DNA of 64,000 bases. It comes from Lepeophtheirus salmonis (Eukaryota > Arthropoda > Copepoda > Siphonostomatoida > Caligidae). The notes below the pieces were generated by a model. It was not told the origin of the DNA. It ran no database searches and was given only the letters and a program-made list of their open reading frames with translations. Made by a program: the position numbers and the translations under genes. The stretch is from the NCBI RefSeq assembly GCF_016086655.4, contig NC_052141.2:1922001-1986000 (forward strand). Reading direction: 5' to 3'. Of this stretch, positions 1-11,099 are shown piece after piece (the stretch's first letter is position 1; each line of letters opens with the position of its first letter).

Positions 1-1663
1 TTTACCATGGATGGATGACTCCCTTCGGGGGCTTTGACAACGGGTTGAACGTTCCTTAAAGTAACATTTCTTTGAAATGTCATCAAGGCGGGTTCAGGTA
101 AAAAATATCTGAGTTTGTTCAGAAATCCAGGGGATCCCCATCTGACAGACGGACATATTTTGAGGTAATGAGACAACTCAGTATAAGCTCTTTCTTCGTC
201 TAAAAGATCTTCTAACAAAAGAAACAATAGACGATTGGAACAGCCGGGACGGCTTTTGAGAACATTTTTAAGGGGTACATTGACTTTAGGCCAATCATTC
301 TTCAAGTAGGATCGTGTTAAAACAACAAGTATTCTAGAACTAGATTCAGCTGCAACAGTCACAGTATCTTGAAGAGAGGCAGAGTTATTTGAAGGACAGT
401 CACGTTGATGAATGCAAAGTCTATAATTATTACCACCATGTTCTAAAGTTGGTGCAAGAGTCTGAAGGACAAAGTCCTTGTTCTCGGTTGAATGACTGAT
501 ATAAACATCAAATAAATTGTTTTGTGGCGTAGGAGTTGTGGATGAGGATGCAGAGGAGTTACGAGAGCTCTCATATATTTCATTGGACTTATCATAGAGC
601 CAGTTCTTTATATGTTTCTTGAAAACAAAAACAGCAAGGAATCCAAGTAATGTCACAGCGGCAGCAACAAAAATGGGAACCAGAATTGGAGTCCAATCAG
701 TAGCGTGATTTTGAAATCTAGGGGACATTGAGGATGAAGATGAACATTCCTGAAGTCTCAAAGAAACATCTCTGCTATCAGATCCACATTTCATTTGATC
801 TTGATAACCAATTTTTCGTCGTCCAGAGTTTAAAGCAGCAACATAGCGATGGAAAGGAACAAGGAATTGACATTCACATGACCATGGGTTTCCACTCAAA
901 TCCAAAACTGAGGTTGAAGGATTAAACTCTAGAAGTCTCCACACGGGAAAGGATGTGAGAAGATTTCCACCAAGGGTGAGTGTAGTTAATGACTCCAACG
1001 GAGCAAAAGTAAGTTCATTTATAAATTCAAGTGCATTATTGTGTAAAAAGAGTTCACGAAGCTTCTTGAGATTGAGGAATTCATTTCCATACAAGTGTGA
1101 AATTTGATTGTCTTCTAAATGAAGAGAGTTGAGACTGGATAGTCCAGTCAATGTTTGGTTTCCAAGGATAAAAACATCACTATTGTTCAAGAACAAAGAT
1201 TTGACACGATGGCGTCCATGGAAACTTTGACTACTAACATTTGAAATTACATTTCCATCTAAGCGCACTTCAGTTGAGTCCATTGGTATAAGCAAAGGGA
1301 TTTCAGTGTGATTCGAGGCAGAGCAGGAAATCACATTTCTATTCCACGTTTGATCATGGTAACAGTCACAACCTTCAGGACATTGCATTCGACAATCACA
1401 TGCAAAGAAATCGCAGCACATACAGAGTGAAAAGCAGTGTGTTCGATATGAGCATAAAAAGTCCTCCCGTGGAACTGCAATGATCTTTTTAAGCTGTTCA
1501 ATTTCTCCATTATTTTTATGAGTTAATTCACAAGTTAAATCGTTAAGATCTCGAATTTGGAAATGTTGTTGGCCAAGAAGAGCAATTTCATTTATGTCTC
1601 GCATCCAATCCATTTCACAATCACAAACAAAAGGATTGCCGTTTAATGTCATTTGAGGAATTT
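1..1663 (-). CDS. Toll-like receptor, exon 2: cysteine clusters, last LRRs, transmembrane helix, TIR domain (partial, runs off window)
   Basis: Reading begins at 1663, completing the split codon from exon 1, and stays open to base 1 for about 553 codons, so the stop lies outside the window. Order of parts: an LRR C-terminal cap (NPFVCDCEMDW); a cysteine-dense cluster (HCFSLCMCCDFFACDC, then CPEGCDCYHDQTWNRNV) as in 18-wheeler, Toll-6, Toll-7 and Tollo; more leucine-rich repeats; a second cap (NPWSCECQFLVPFHRYV); a transmembrane helix near 624-690 (ILVPIFVAAAVTLLGFLAVF); and a TIR domain from about 518 to 90. TIR box 1 reads FDVYISHS, box 2 YRLCIHQRDCPSNNS followed by AAESSSRILVVLTRSYLKND, and box 3 FLNKLRYFLP. 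TIR domains signal through adaptors such as MyD88 in innate immunity and development. The multiple cysteine clusters point to the Tollo/Toll-6/18w branch rather than single-cluster vertebrate TLRs. Box 2 and box 3 are divergent. Confidence 0.92.
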
Positions 1664-1736
1664 CTAAAAAAAAAAAGAAGAATTTATTAATTAGTAAATT
1701 GTTTTTATAGCAAGGATATTAGTTAATAAAATTCAC
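1664..1736 (-). other. Short spliceosomal intron of the Toll receptor gene (73 nt)
   Basis: On the minus strand exon 1 ends CAAG and is followed by GTGAAT, a plausible donor. The intron ends in a long T run and TTTTAG before AAATTCCTC. The 73-nt length is not a multiple of three, and reading through meets a stop within a few codons (GEFY then stop). Splicing joins G to AA as a Glu codon and continues the conserved LRR cap in frame, which supports the assignment. Confidence 0.85.
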
Positions 1737-3679
1737 CTTGACTACCCGAGGATATGGAGAGGGAAACCATTCTCATATTTCGCAAAAAATTATTTCTAAG
1801 TTCGACCTTACTGATTTTCGTAAGATGAGCAAAAGTAGATTGAGCCACTTCTGTGATCATGTTGTTATTGATAGCAATATGTTTAAAGTGCTTGAATGGG
1901 AAGGTTTCAGCATTGAGACTCGTGAGCTTGTTATAGCTAACATCAATGAATTGGAGAGCAAACTTATCTTTGGTCTCATAGTAATTGCCCAATTCAGATA
2001 TATCGTTATGTCTCAAATCCAATCTCTCTAACTGTCTAGGAATAAAGCCATAATCAAACCATTGGATTTTGTTATGACTGACATTAAGCCATAGGAGATT
2101 AGGATATCCAGATACAACACCATTCAAATCCGTCAATTTGTTCTTGTCGAGACGGAGAGCTTTGAGAGATGTCATATTGCCAAGACAGCCAGGCTCTAGT
2201 TTTTTCAAACTATTACTTGCAAGATTCAGTACTTCCAGGTTGAGTAGATCAAAGTTTTTCAAATTTAACTCAGAGATGTAATTTTTTGCTAGTCTTAAAC
2301 CCTTGAGCTCAGTTAGATTGGTTAAATCATGCTCACGAATGCTTTCGATAGAATTTTCTCCTAAATCCAAAGTCTTGAGTGAAGATCCACAAGAAGAAGC
2401 AATGAATTTGGGAACGGATCCAAAAGAATTCTTGCCCAAATTAAGACTCTCCAATGCGCATCCATTTGAAAAAAGATCATCAGGTAGTTCGTTGAGAACA
2501 TTTCCTTCCAAGGAGAGGGATTTAAGCTCTGGATTAAAGAAGTGAGAAACAAAGGTTTGAAAATAATTGGAGGAGAGGCCAAAAATTCTTAGATTTTTGA
2601 ATAAGTTAAAACTGGATTCCATGATATACAGCTCATTCGAGTCCATCAACAGGACTTCCAAAGAGACAAGTGACTCAAATAAAGCAGGTTGCAGGCGCCT
2701 CAGTCTATTGTGGGACAAATCCAGTGTCAGCAATTTACTAAGTCCAGCAAATGCTTCTTGGGATAAGTAGGAGTCGGAGATCACATTTCTTGATAGATTC
2801 AAGACAACCAACGATTCAAGAGATTCAAAGATTTGTGAAGGAAGACCAATAAGGGAATTGTTATGTAGCGAGAGATCCGTGAGAAGACTGTTTTGTCCAT
2901 GGAGAGCAAAGGAATCCTTATTGAGTCGATTGATATCATTTCCCCCCAAATTAAGATTTTCCAAGTTTGTCAATGACTTGATTTGAATGTCTGACACCCG
3001 ATTTCCTTCCAAATTTAAGTTGCGAATGCTTCGTGGTAGAACCACGTTGCTTAAGCTCGAGATCAAATTGTATGAGAGATTCAAATCCGTAATATTCACA
3101 GATACTCCATCTTCGCAATAACCTCCCAAATTGAGTCTGGAATGATCTTCCTGCTCCAGAAGGAGAATGTTGTTATAAGACAAATCCAGGGATGTGAGTT
3201 GAGGTGTGGAGCAGAGGGTACGAGGGGGGAATGGAGCGGAGATTGTTATGTGCAAGGTTCAGATCTGTCACTTGTCCAAGATTATAAAAGCTTGAAGATT
3301 CTAACTCCATAATAATGGAGGCCCATTGCGTATTGTGACTTTGAATGCTTAGTTTCTTTAGATTAGAGAGTCCTGCGAAGGATCGAGGAGGAAGGTGACG
3401 GATTTTACAAAACTGAATGTCAAGTTCCTCAAGGGACGGTAAATTCCCGAAATGCTCTGTTTTAAGAAGGGATTCAAAGAAAAAGATGTCGGAGCATGTG
3501 ATTTCAAGTCGTGAGGCTGCGTTAACAGCGGAGGAAGACGCTCCTAAATCCGTTTGTAGAGTCCTTAAAAAGCAATTGAGAGATCTTCCATCTCTGAATT
3601 GACAGTCACCGTCGACACCAGAGGCACAGTCTAATATTATCAGCACGAATGAAAAAATAATGTAACGTATACTAAACAT
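1737..3679 (-). CDS. Toll-like receptor, exon 1: signal peptide and leucine-rich repeats (contains a frame break)
   Basis: This exon encodes the N-terminal part of a cell-surface Toll receptor. The start Met at 3679 sits in a good eukaryotic context (ACC before ATG). It is followed by a hydrophobic signal peptide of about 21 residues (MFSIRYIIFSFVLIILDCAS). The remainder is leucine-rich repeats of the LxxLxLxxNxL type, for example LTDLNLSYNLISSL and LKTLDLGENSIESI, almost up to the exon end. The frame breaks at a run of six C (minus strand; plus-strand G run 3224-3229). Upstream the frame reads LRSIPP, and downstream the repeat resumes in another frame with RTLCSTPQLTSLDLSYN. Dropping one base gives 647 codons plus one base, which matches the phase of the next exon. 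So the break is either one extra base in the assembly or a real lesion. The exon ends CAAG before a GTGAAT donor. Family assignment is secure. The exact paralogue comes from exon 2. Confidence 0.9.
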
Positions 3680-4030
3680 GGTTGGTATAGAATAAGGAAC
3701 CGTTTATAGAAATGAGTTCGGAAAAAATGATTAATTTTTTCTGTCAATCTATGTATTATATTCAAAATCTATCATTTAATTCACTTAGTCATTTACTGTC
3801 CATTCACATGAGATTCTCAAATTAAACTGATGATTGAATTCATCCATGGTTCTTATTTTCCCCTCAGCGCGGTTCACCCCGTCACTTCACCCCACCTGAT
3901 ATGAGCGTGTCCCGGCCTGCTCAATTTTCTTTTTGAGCGCGTACCCAAAGCGCGTTCTACTGTTTTAAAAAATGATTCGAAGGAACGTACCTACTACGTT
4001 TATGCACGTACGTACCCGGTACCACCCTCA
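3680..4030. promoter_or_regulatory. Upstream flank of the Toll gene with a GC-richer patch
   Basis: This lies directly upstream of the Toll start codon. 3860-4020 is clearly richer in G and C than its surroundings, with several CpG-containing words (GAGCGCGTAC, AAGCGCGTTC, CACGTACGTAC). It could hold the 5' UTR and promoter. I see no certain TATA box or initiator, so the role is inferred from position and composition only. Confidence 0.35.
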
Positions 4031-5511
4031 AAATTATTATTATTAATAATAATTCCTACTGATTTTTCTTTCTTCTTTTTTTTAAAACTAAATTTATTAA
4101 TAACAAAAAGAAGAAGTTTTTATTACCCGTATGAACTAGCTAAAATGAGGAGATCCTTCAAGAAAAAATCTTTAGAGAATTTACCGACTTTTTTATTTTA
4201 TTAGTTTGACTTATTCAAAAAAAAAAAAAAAATATTGGATAATGATTATACATATTGTTTAGTATACTCTTGCTGAAAAAAGACCCTGCTGGTCGATTTG
4301 ACGGAAGGATTGACAACTAATTATTATACACCCATGAGTAGTATTATAGGGCGTTAAATTAATATACCACATCGTTAATGTATAAAAACGTGGTTATCTA
4401 TTTGCTATAAGATTGATTTTAAGTGAATAAATGGCACAATTACATTGTTGGTACGACTTTGTTAATAACAATTATGAAAAGTGAATATATGTGGCCCGTC
4501 AACACAAAAGCAAGCTGGAAGGATATTTCTAAAAGTTGAAAGGGATTACATTTTTATTCTTCACACGTCGTTACCATTATTGTATCACTCAACCTTTCTT
4601 CCATAAAGAAACAAAAAAAGAGCCCGAAATTATCTGGTAGTTAGCCAAATAAGTCATTAACACCAACTGCCATTATTTATAACTCATATACTCCCAGACC
4701 ATTGCTATCATATTATTTATTCACCATTTTTAAAATGAATTACATATTATTAAAATCTACATAGTATTTAATTCGATACTGTTTTGTAATATAGCTTTGT
4801 AATATTTTATTATAAGAGTATTTATAATGTTATTTCTATGAAGAAATAGACAAAATTAATAAAATGGCCAATATATATAATATATATTATAAACGACAAG
4901 GGATCAACAAGAATTTGTATTCCTATTCTTTTGGAAACGGAACTTAGGTATTGAATAGCTTATTACTTTGTTTATTTATCGAAAAAAATACATTATGAAA
5001 TAGCCATGACGTATCAAGAGAGAAAAGGGAATCCACAGCTGACGACATAATATCTAGTGTACGTTTGTGTTAGTGAGGTAACGCCGTGTTCAATGACCAA
5101 TTATCGTTCATCTCTATAAGCAAATTATTTTTTATTAACCCGTTAGATGCGTTGCAAATTGCACTTATAGTAGCCAACATTGATTGCCACAATAAAATAA
5201 TGATAATTTGATACATCTAATTTGAAAGGGGCCACTTCGGGGCTAATATAAGGCCCCTAAATCAAATAAGGGTTGAAGTTTAAAGTTTTATTTCAATAGA
5301 GAAAAAAAAGTTCCTAAATTAATTGGTAATTACTGATTGCGCCATTCTTCTTATTAAAGTAGGGTTACCATATTTTTATTTCCAAAAAAGAGGGCACTGT
5401 GTTCAATCAGTAACGATTTCAAGGATTGATAATGGAACTGTTTGTTAATATTTGAATATTGACGCTCTTGGGTTTATATATTGATTGTTATATTATTATT
5501 ACTGATTATTT
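4031..5511. other. AT-rich non-coding stretch with fragments of repeat A and a short dispersed repeat
   Basis: There is no credible gene. 4486-4560 begins TATGTGGCCCGTCAACACAA, the conserved end of repeat A in minus orientation. 5130-5290 is an inner piece of the same repeat in the same orientation. 4975-5050 resembles 49722-49800. Several short AT palindromes occur (4035-4052, 4868-4890). Confidence 0.6.
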
Positions 5512-5519
5512 ATATATAT

Positions 5520-5688
5520 CAGGGGTAGGGAACCTTTGAGACATGGAGTCCCAACTTCTACATTTCTAATCAATGAGTGGGCCACTATCAACAATAATGG
5601 TAAAAGACATACACAAACTACAAGAATATGTTCTAAAATGCGCGTGCCAGTGAATTTGCCTCCATGTGCCACAGATTGTCGACCCCTG
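5520..5688. mobile_element. hAT-like miniature inverted-repeat element, 169 bp
   Basis: The left end reads CAGGGGTAGGGAACCTTTGA. The right end, reverse-complemented, reads CAGGGGTCGACAATCTGTGG, and both continue with ACATGGAG. The element is flanked by ATATATAT on both sides (5512-5519 and 5689-5696), an exact 8-bp duplication although low in complexity. CAGGGGT ends and 8-bp duplications fit the hAT superfamily. It has no coding capacity. Confidence 0.72.
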
Positions 5689-5696
5689 ATATATAT

Positions 5697-7200
5697 ATAC
5701 ATTTTTTAAAATTGTTTTTAGAATATTTTTGGAAAAAAACATTCAAAATAATTTTTTGGAAATTTTTTTCAAAAATTAAACTTTTTAAAAAAAATAAATC
5801 AAAAAATCCAAAGGTGTTCCCATAAAATGAAATTCTGATTTTTTCCCCCAAATATTAAATTTTTGCAAAAAAATCTCAAAAATCCATAGTTTCAAAATTT
5901 AAATATTAAAATTTCTAGTAAAAACAAAAATTCCTTAATTTGGGTGGGTCTACATCCCCTCCAGACCAGTCCCTGTGAACGCCCCTGTAATTACATCCCT
6001 GATTTTGACAGTAATATAATTTAAGATTATCTTAATAAGAAATAAATTTTAATATTTGTTAATCTTGGAACTTTTTATATTTCATTAAAAAAAAAATTGA
6101 CTTTTGACTGTCTGAATTTTAATTTAACTTTTATTTTAAATCGAATGAAAATCTACTTAACGCCCTAATAATCAACGTACATCCCAGACGCGCCAAACAA
6201 GATGGAAAAAGAGGTCATGTCCGGGGAAAAGAGAACGGTTCGTCACCCTAAACTAAAGATAATATTAACATCTGTTTAGTAGCAAGATAATTACAAAAGT
6301 AAGTTAAACCAATCAAAATCCTTGATTTATGACTATATAAAATATTCAGTTGAATGAAGAATATTTCAATGTTAATCACGTATTGGATGTTTCGATATTG
6401 GTTGACTCAATCCCAAAATGTCAAAGAACTCGAGGCAGAGCATGAATTTTTGAATCATCAGTAACATAAAAAGAAATATTTTATGGCATTAATTAGAGTA
6501 AACATGGGGGTCCCATAAAATTTTTCAATGGTTCTCAAAGTTGTTTAAATGATGGTAACTTTAGGAGTGGAGCAGCCCTCATGGTATGCTGTGTACGTTG
6601 GGATGTCCACAGGGGCGGACTGAAGGGCTGTAGGGGTTGAAACCCCTCCAGCCCAAATATCCAAAATAAATAATTTAAAAAAAAAATCTAAATATTTAAT
6701 TTTATGTAAATAGCTATGGATTTAAAAAAAAATTTCCAACAAAATATAATTTTTCAAATATTTTTTGAACAACTGTGGTCTCTTGAAATTTTTTATGAAT
6801 AGCTATGATTTTTTTTCCAAAAAAATTAATTTTTCAATTTTTTTTGTGATTTTTGAAATTAAAAAACAAAAAAACTCCAACAATCAATACCCCCCCCTCC
6901 CCAAATATATATATAATCCTGCAGACGCCTCTGGTACGTTTTAGGCGCCAAAACTGAGGTTTTTTTGACAATTTTGAAATAAAGTTTTTTCTTTTATAAA
7001 TCCAAAGTTTGACCAATATTCAAGAAACTTTTTTTAAATTTTAGAGCAAAAATTTTAGGGAAAAGACTAAATTTGAACAAACCTCCAGATTTTTGAAGTA
7101 ATTTAGAGCTTAAATTTTTTGAAAGGATCAAACTTGAAGGAATAATTGAATGTGGGTGGGGGAGGGGCACTGGCACTTGGTTCTGGCGCCACTGTTGCCA
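5697..7200. repeat. Very AT-rich region with inverted, diverged copies of a CACAGGGGCG-ended repeat
   Basis: About 5700-5995 and 6598-6900 look like inverted, diverged copies. The first ends GTGAACGCCCCTGTAATTA and the second begins TCCACAGGGGCGGACTG. Each is followed, in its own orientation, by a GGGG-rich stretch and long A/T runs containing CTATGGATTT. 7148-7195 (GGGTGGGGGAGGGGCACTGG) may be another end. No coding sequence is seen. Confidence 0.4.
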
Positions 7201-7845
7201 TCTGTATGTGAAGACATTATTATGTAACTACCCTCCCTACATAATTAAAAATTGCTTCCAGTGTCCATAATGTATACATATGTTTCATTTCTACATATGT
7301 AGACCTCCAAAAGCTTTGAGTTGGACTAGATCTGTGTCAGGGAGGAAAATGGGTACTGACATTTTTTAAGGATGTTATAAGTTCCTAAATGAAACACTCT
7401 TTGAGTTCTTTATATTCCATCTTTATTTGTCAGGATACTTGTAACTTGTAGATAAATTTCTTTTAAAGTAAAATTTTCTCATCGTAGTGATAAATACTTT
7501 CTTTGGTCATCAGGGAGTTATCTCACTAATACAAGAAGCTGTGGATTTTATTGCTTCTTTTTTCCTAATCAGTGATCCGAAAGTAAATCGGTTGAATTCG
7601 ATGATATCAAGCTTGTTAAGCTGTGAATAGTTCTCATAGTATTATTGAATAATCATTCAATAGTTGGCAATAATTGGCTAACAACATATTTAAGGTTTTT
7701 TCGTCTTCTTATTTTTGAGAAAAAGTTGCGAGATACAATACAGATATAATTTTATTTTATAATAGCGAGCTCCAAAGTCAATTTAATCATCAATACATGT
7801 TAATTAGGAAGATTTAATAAATAAAGATTACATTTTATAAATTGA
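7201..7845. other. No recognisable feature
   Basis: AT-rich sequence with no open frame of interest, no RNA gene and no repeat that I could match elsewhere in the window. Confidence 0.5.
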
Positions 7846-7849
7846 TCAT

Positions 7850-8190
7850 ATACGAGGGTGGTCGGAACAGTTTCTGACGTAACAATACCAGACAATTTCC
7901 CTGAATTTTTATTTCATTTTTTAACATAGTGTCCCTTCTAGATCTAGACACATCTCCCAGTGATGCTCCCATCTCCGTAACCCTGCCAAATGCTACTCTG
8001 TTTTTCTCTGTACAATAATTGTTCACGAGATGGTCTTTGTTTTTGGCTCAATTATTCCGAGTTAGATTGACACGCTTTTATATGTCTGCTATTGTTTGAA
8101 TACTCTTTGTTGTCTCTCATTCAAATTGTCAGGATTGCCATGTTAATTTTCAGTTTCTTTTATTTTTAACACACTAAAAACGCTTCGGAT
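7850..8190 (-). mobile_element. Mariner-like remnant (repeat H), copy 1
   Basis: It starts with ATACGAGGGTGGTCGGAACA and matches 27806-28336 and, inverted, 59290-59555 for over 200 bases. Shared words include TTTTTATTTCATTTTT, CTCCCATCTC and GTTTTTCTCTG. On the minus strand a short frame reads VAFGRVTEMGASLGDVSRSR and then RRDTMLKNEIKIQG, probably transposase debris. The end resembles mariner termini (GAGGGT..TCTGAAAAGTTTC in other copies). The class is inferred. Confidence 0.5.
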
Positions 8191-9720
8191 TTTTAACCCT
8201 AAGGATGTAGTAGTACAGTGATTTGCATGTTTATATACAGTCTATATTAACACTAGATACAATCACACAAATCCTTTGCTGTTGTATCTAACTCAATCTG
8301 GAAGTATTGTTGTAATATATACATTTATTTCTGCCTATATGGAAGCATAGATCATTGGTCCTAATATGGCGAGATTAATCAATGAATGATATCATGGATG
8401 AACCTCCTTTTAGAGACTTTCTTTGTTCACAAATTCATCCTTGTTTGGACCACTATAGAGATATTATTCCAGGCTTATAATACATGCATTGTAATTGTAT
8501 ATATGGAACAAACACGAGTATATTTTGTTTCTATCTTTATTTTGAATGATTAAAAACATCCAAATCAGAGTGGTTAAGGAGCTATTATTCCGTGTATATT
8601 CCTCTAAGGCCCAGTTGCACATACTCGACTTAAATTTTAACTATGAACGAATGGTGTTACTACATTTAACAGGGCCGTAATCACAGGGAGGCGTCCTGTC
8701 CCTAAAAAAAAATTGTTACTATGCTCAATAAATGGAACCCAATTTTTTTTTTTTTGGCGTTGAACGTTAAAAATTGAATTTTAGCACTCCATTTACTCTT
8801 AAAATTGAAATCACTTGTACGATCAGTGCTTCCACTTATATAAAAAATATTGTTCTTCAAGGATAACTTTTTTCGAAATTTTCTCTAAAATTAAAGTTTA
8901 CCCAAAATCCAACTCCTATAATCGATACTTGCTTTTTTACATGTCAAACCTTTTTCAAGATATTTTCTATGCAATCGGAAAAACGACGGATTTTTGCTAG
9001 ACTTATTTGCAAAATCATATTTTTCCAACCCTCAAAATTTTAAAAATATATATATTTGCCGGTGGTTCAGGTCATATTTTAACTCCTGTTATGGCGGGTG
9101 GACGGGTTTTCAAAATACACGCCACTGTATTACTAATATATATTACTTCGCAGATACCTGATTATTTGATATTATCTGATGATCAGTTTTTTAATTTGTT
9201 TTTTTTTAGACCGATCCAACGATAGCCTTTTAAAATTGAAACTTTGATATAAACAGCTTGGACTCAAAATGAAAAGACTCAAAAACTCAATTTGAGCTCG
9301 AGCTCCAAGACACATACACGAAGGGAAATTAGGGGAGCTCTGCAATTAGATTATATTTGAAGGGTTTCAACTCTAACCTCTGCGGTTCCATTTGATTTTA
9401 CTAATGTTATTATGTATCTATGTGCTTTTTCTAATTCTAAATAAGTCAGTCACGATTTCTGCCTTTATCTCCTCCAAGTATGTGTATGAAGGTGCTTAAC
9501 GAAGAACATCTTCATTTCATCTTCCAATACCCACATAGCACATGTGTGTCGTATTTTTTGAAGAATATTTACTAGACAAATAGTACGTACATAATATGTG
9601 AATAAATAATCGTTTATATACACGTGAAGAATCCTTCAGAAGAAATACATTTCTAATGAATCTTTGTATGAGAGTGACTTACTACCATGTACGTATAATG
9701 TATTCTATATACCATTAAAT
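8191..9720. other. AT-rich stretch with a possible CAGGGCCG-ended repeat; no gene
   Basis: 8669-8705 (CAGGGCCGTAATCACAGGGA) resembles the terminus-like sequence at 62957-62982 and may be the edge of a degraded element. Around 9200-9235 is GACCGATCCAACGA, like the words of the 42-kb array. I see no credible gene here. Confidence 0.4.
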
Positions 9721-9740
9721 ATACAGATGGTTCTTCACAG

Positions 9741-9971
9741 GTGGCCATCGGTTTATTTCATATCATTACTCTACTCGTAGGGAAAAGGAGAAATGTGGAC
9801 GTGAAAGAAAAAGTAAAAGGTTGCGTGAATGAATGTTCCTATAGTAATATTATGCAACACACAGTAAAATCTGGATTTAAAGGATTTTATGTGACTGACC
9901 GATTTTTTACTTCATATAAATCTGTGATTTCCAGCCTGTGTGCCTTGAATCCAAATGGGGTAGTAAATTGA
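9741..9971 (+). pseudogene. Possible piggyBac-like transposase fragment
   Basis: A 76-codon open frame contains GFKGFYVTDRFFTSYKSV. That recalls the segment around the first catalytic Asp of piggyBac transposases, which typically read [YV]xDNFFTS. Upstream residues are charged (GKRRNVDVKEKVKGCVNE) and give no further motif. Full-length piggyBac transposases are about 550-600 residues, so at best this is a short relic. No TTAA-flanked ends were found. The similarity is short and could be chance. Confidence 0.3.
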
Positions 9972-10069
9972 TTTTGAACCAAATGTTTATATAAATATAT
10001 TAAGACTATTTAGTTATATAAAATCTATCAACACAACGTCTTAGGTAGTATTGAAAATGTTTGATTTCT

Positions 10070-10410
10070 GTTTTGTTTTTGTAAGAAAAGTAAGAATACG
10101 GTATCAATGGATGTCGAGGCTACCGGAAAGAAGTGGATGAGGCCATTCATGACTCAAAATCATCAATTCCGTATGAAAGGTTGTAGGAGTCTTCTTAATG
10201 CCCTCAAACATCATGACGACCGGATGATTTTCCTCTCCCATTAAGAATTTACGGAATGTATAGATACTTCACTAATAAATCATCTATAATTCATAATCAT
10301 AATATATAGCAATTTCTCGAACAAAAAATAGATGTATATACAAGATATTTTAAGATTTGGGGTCATTTCTAGATTACTTGTTCTAAAATGAATCGCTATA
10401 TTTGAAAAGT
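10070..10410 (+). mobile_element. Tc1/mariner transposase fragment, shared with the element at 38.4-39.0 kb
   Basis: The frame reads CRSLLNALKHHDDRMIFLSH, then a stop, then EFTECIDTSLINHL. This matches the Tc1/mariner segment before the first catalytic Asp, usually LLNxLKHHxxRxIFFSDEKxFTVD. The same stretch with independent changes lies at 38630-38970 inside a hAT-type element, and the similarity runs on past the transposase part (ATAAGATATTTT, GATTACT). Stops and frameshifts show it is dead. Confidence 0.6.
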
Positions 10411-10559
10411 ACGTCTGATATAAAGTATCGATTTAAGGGATTTTTTTTAAGAGTGTGCACAATCAAATCGTAACTTCTTTGAAAGAAAGATTTGAATCAA
10501 CTTTATCAAGAATAACATGTACATAGTATCAGAAGAATTTTTAAATTATAATTATACCT

Positions 10560-10800
10560 TACAATATGAACAATTATTTCTCAAAATTTCCTCTGTGGCC
10601 ACTATGGCCTCCAGTCTGGACTGGAATCCCTTGCAGATATTGATGACGTAGTCATAGGATATATTTGCCCACTCCTTTTCAAAAGAGGCCTTCAGGGAAT
10701 CAACATTGCGTCTGGGGACATTGCATGCCTTGCTCTCTACGCAGCCCCATTATGACTGAGTGATCTTCACCCAGAGAGTGAAGCTCCATAGCCTAGTAGC
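10560..10800 (-). pseudogene. Tc1/mariner transposase C-terminal fragment
   Basis: On the minus strand from about 10755 the frame reads NVPRRNVDSLKASFEKEWAN and continues ISYDYVINICKGFQSRLEAI. This is the C-terminal helix region typical of Tc1/mariner transposases (NxxSLKxAxxxEWxxMxxxYVxxxCxxFxxRLEAxI). The catalytic core is absent. Sequence to about 11040 is less AT-rich but gave no further match. It is too fragmentary to assign to a subfamily. Confidence 0.7.
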
Positions 10801-11099
10801 GAACAGTCTAGTGATGAGGGGCCCACAAGTTTCAAGGCCATTGTTTTGGTCTTATGGCTAGGTGCTGAGTATTGTTGACAATAGTAATCCCCTCCGAGAT
10901 AGCTGGCATCTAACTAGGGCTACAGAAAACCTCTTTCATACCCCTCCTTTGCCACCACCCTGAGCCACACTGGTCAAGAATGATTATTCAGTGACTATCC
11001 TGTTGTGTCCCCCACTTCCAACTTCCGCTTCCACTGTGTCAACTTTAATATAATCTTGGACACAAATCATGGAAAAACCAACATGTCAAGTTTTCCATT

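Noticed and set aside
1738..2770. Open frames on the plus strand across the Toll gene (1738-2031, 2303-2545, 2567-2770)
   Set aside because: They are antisense shadows of the conserved leucine-rich-repeat coding on the minus strand.
6834..7176. Open frames with low-complexity F/K-rich translations in the 5.7-7.2 kb AT region
   Set aside because: They follow from A/T runs and show no motif or codon pattern.
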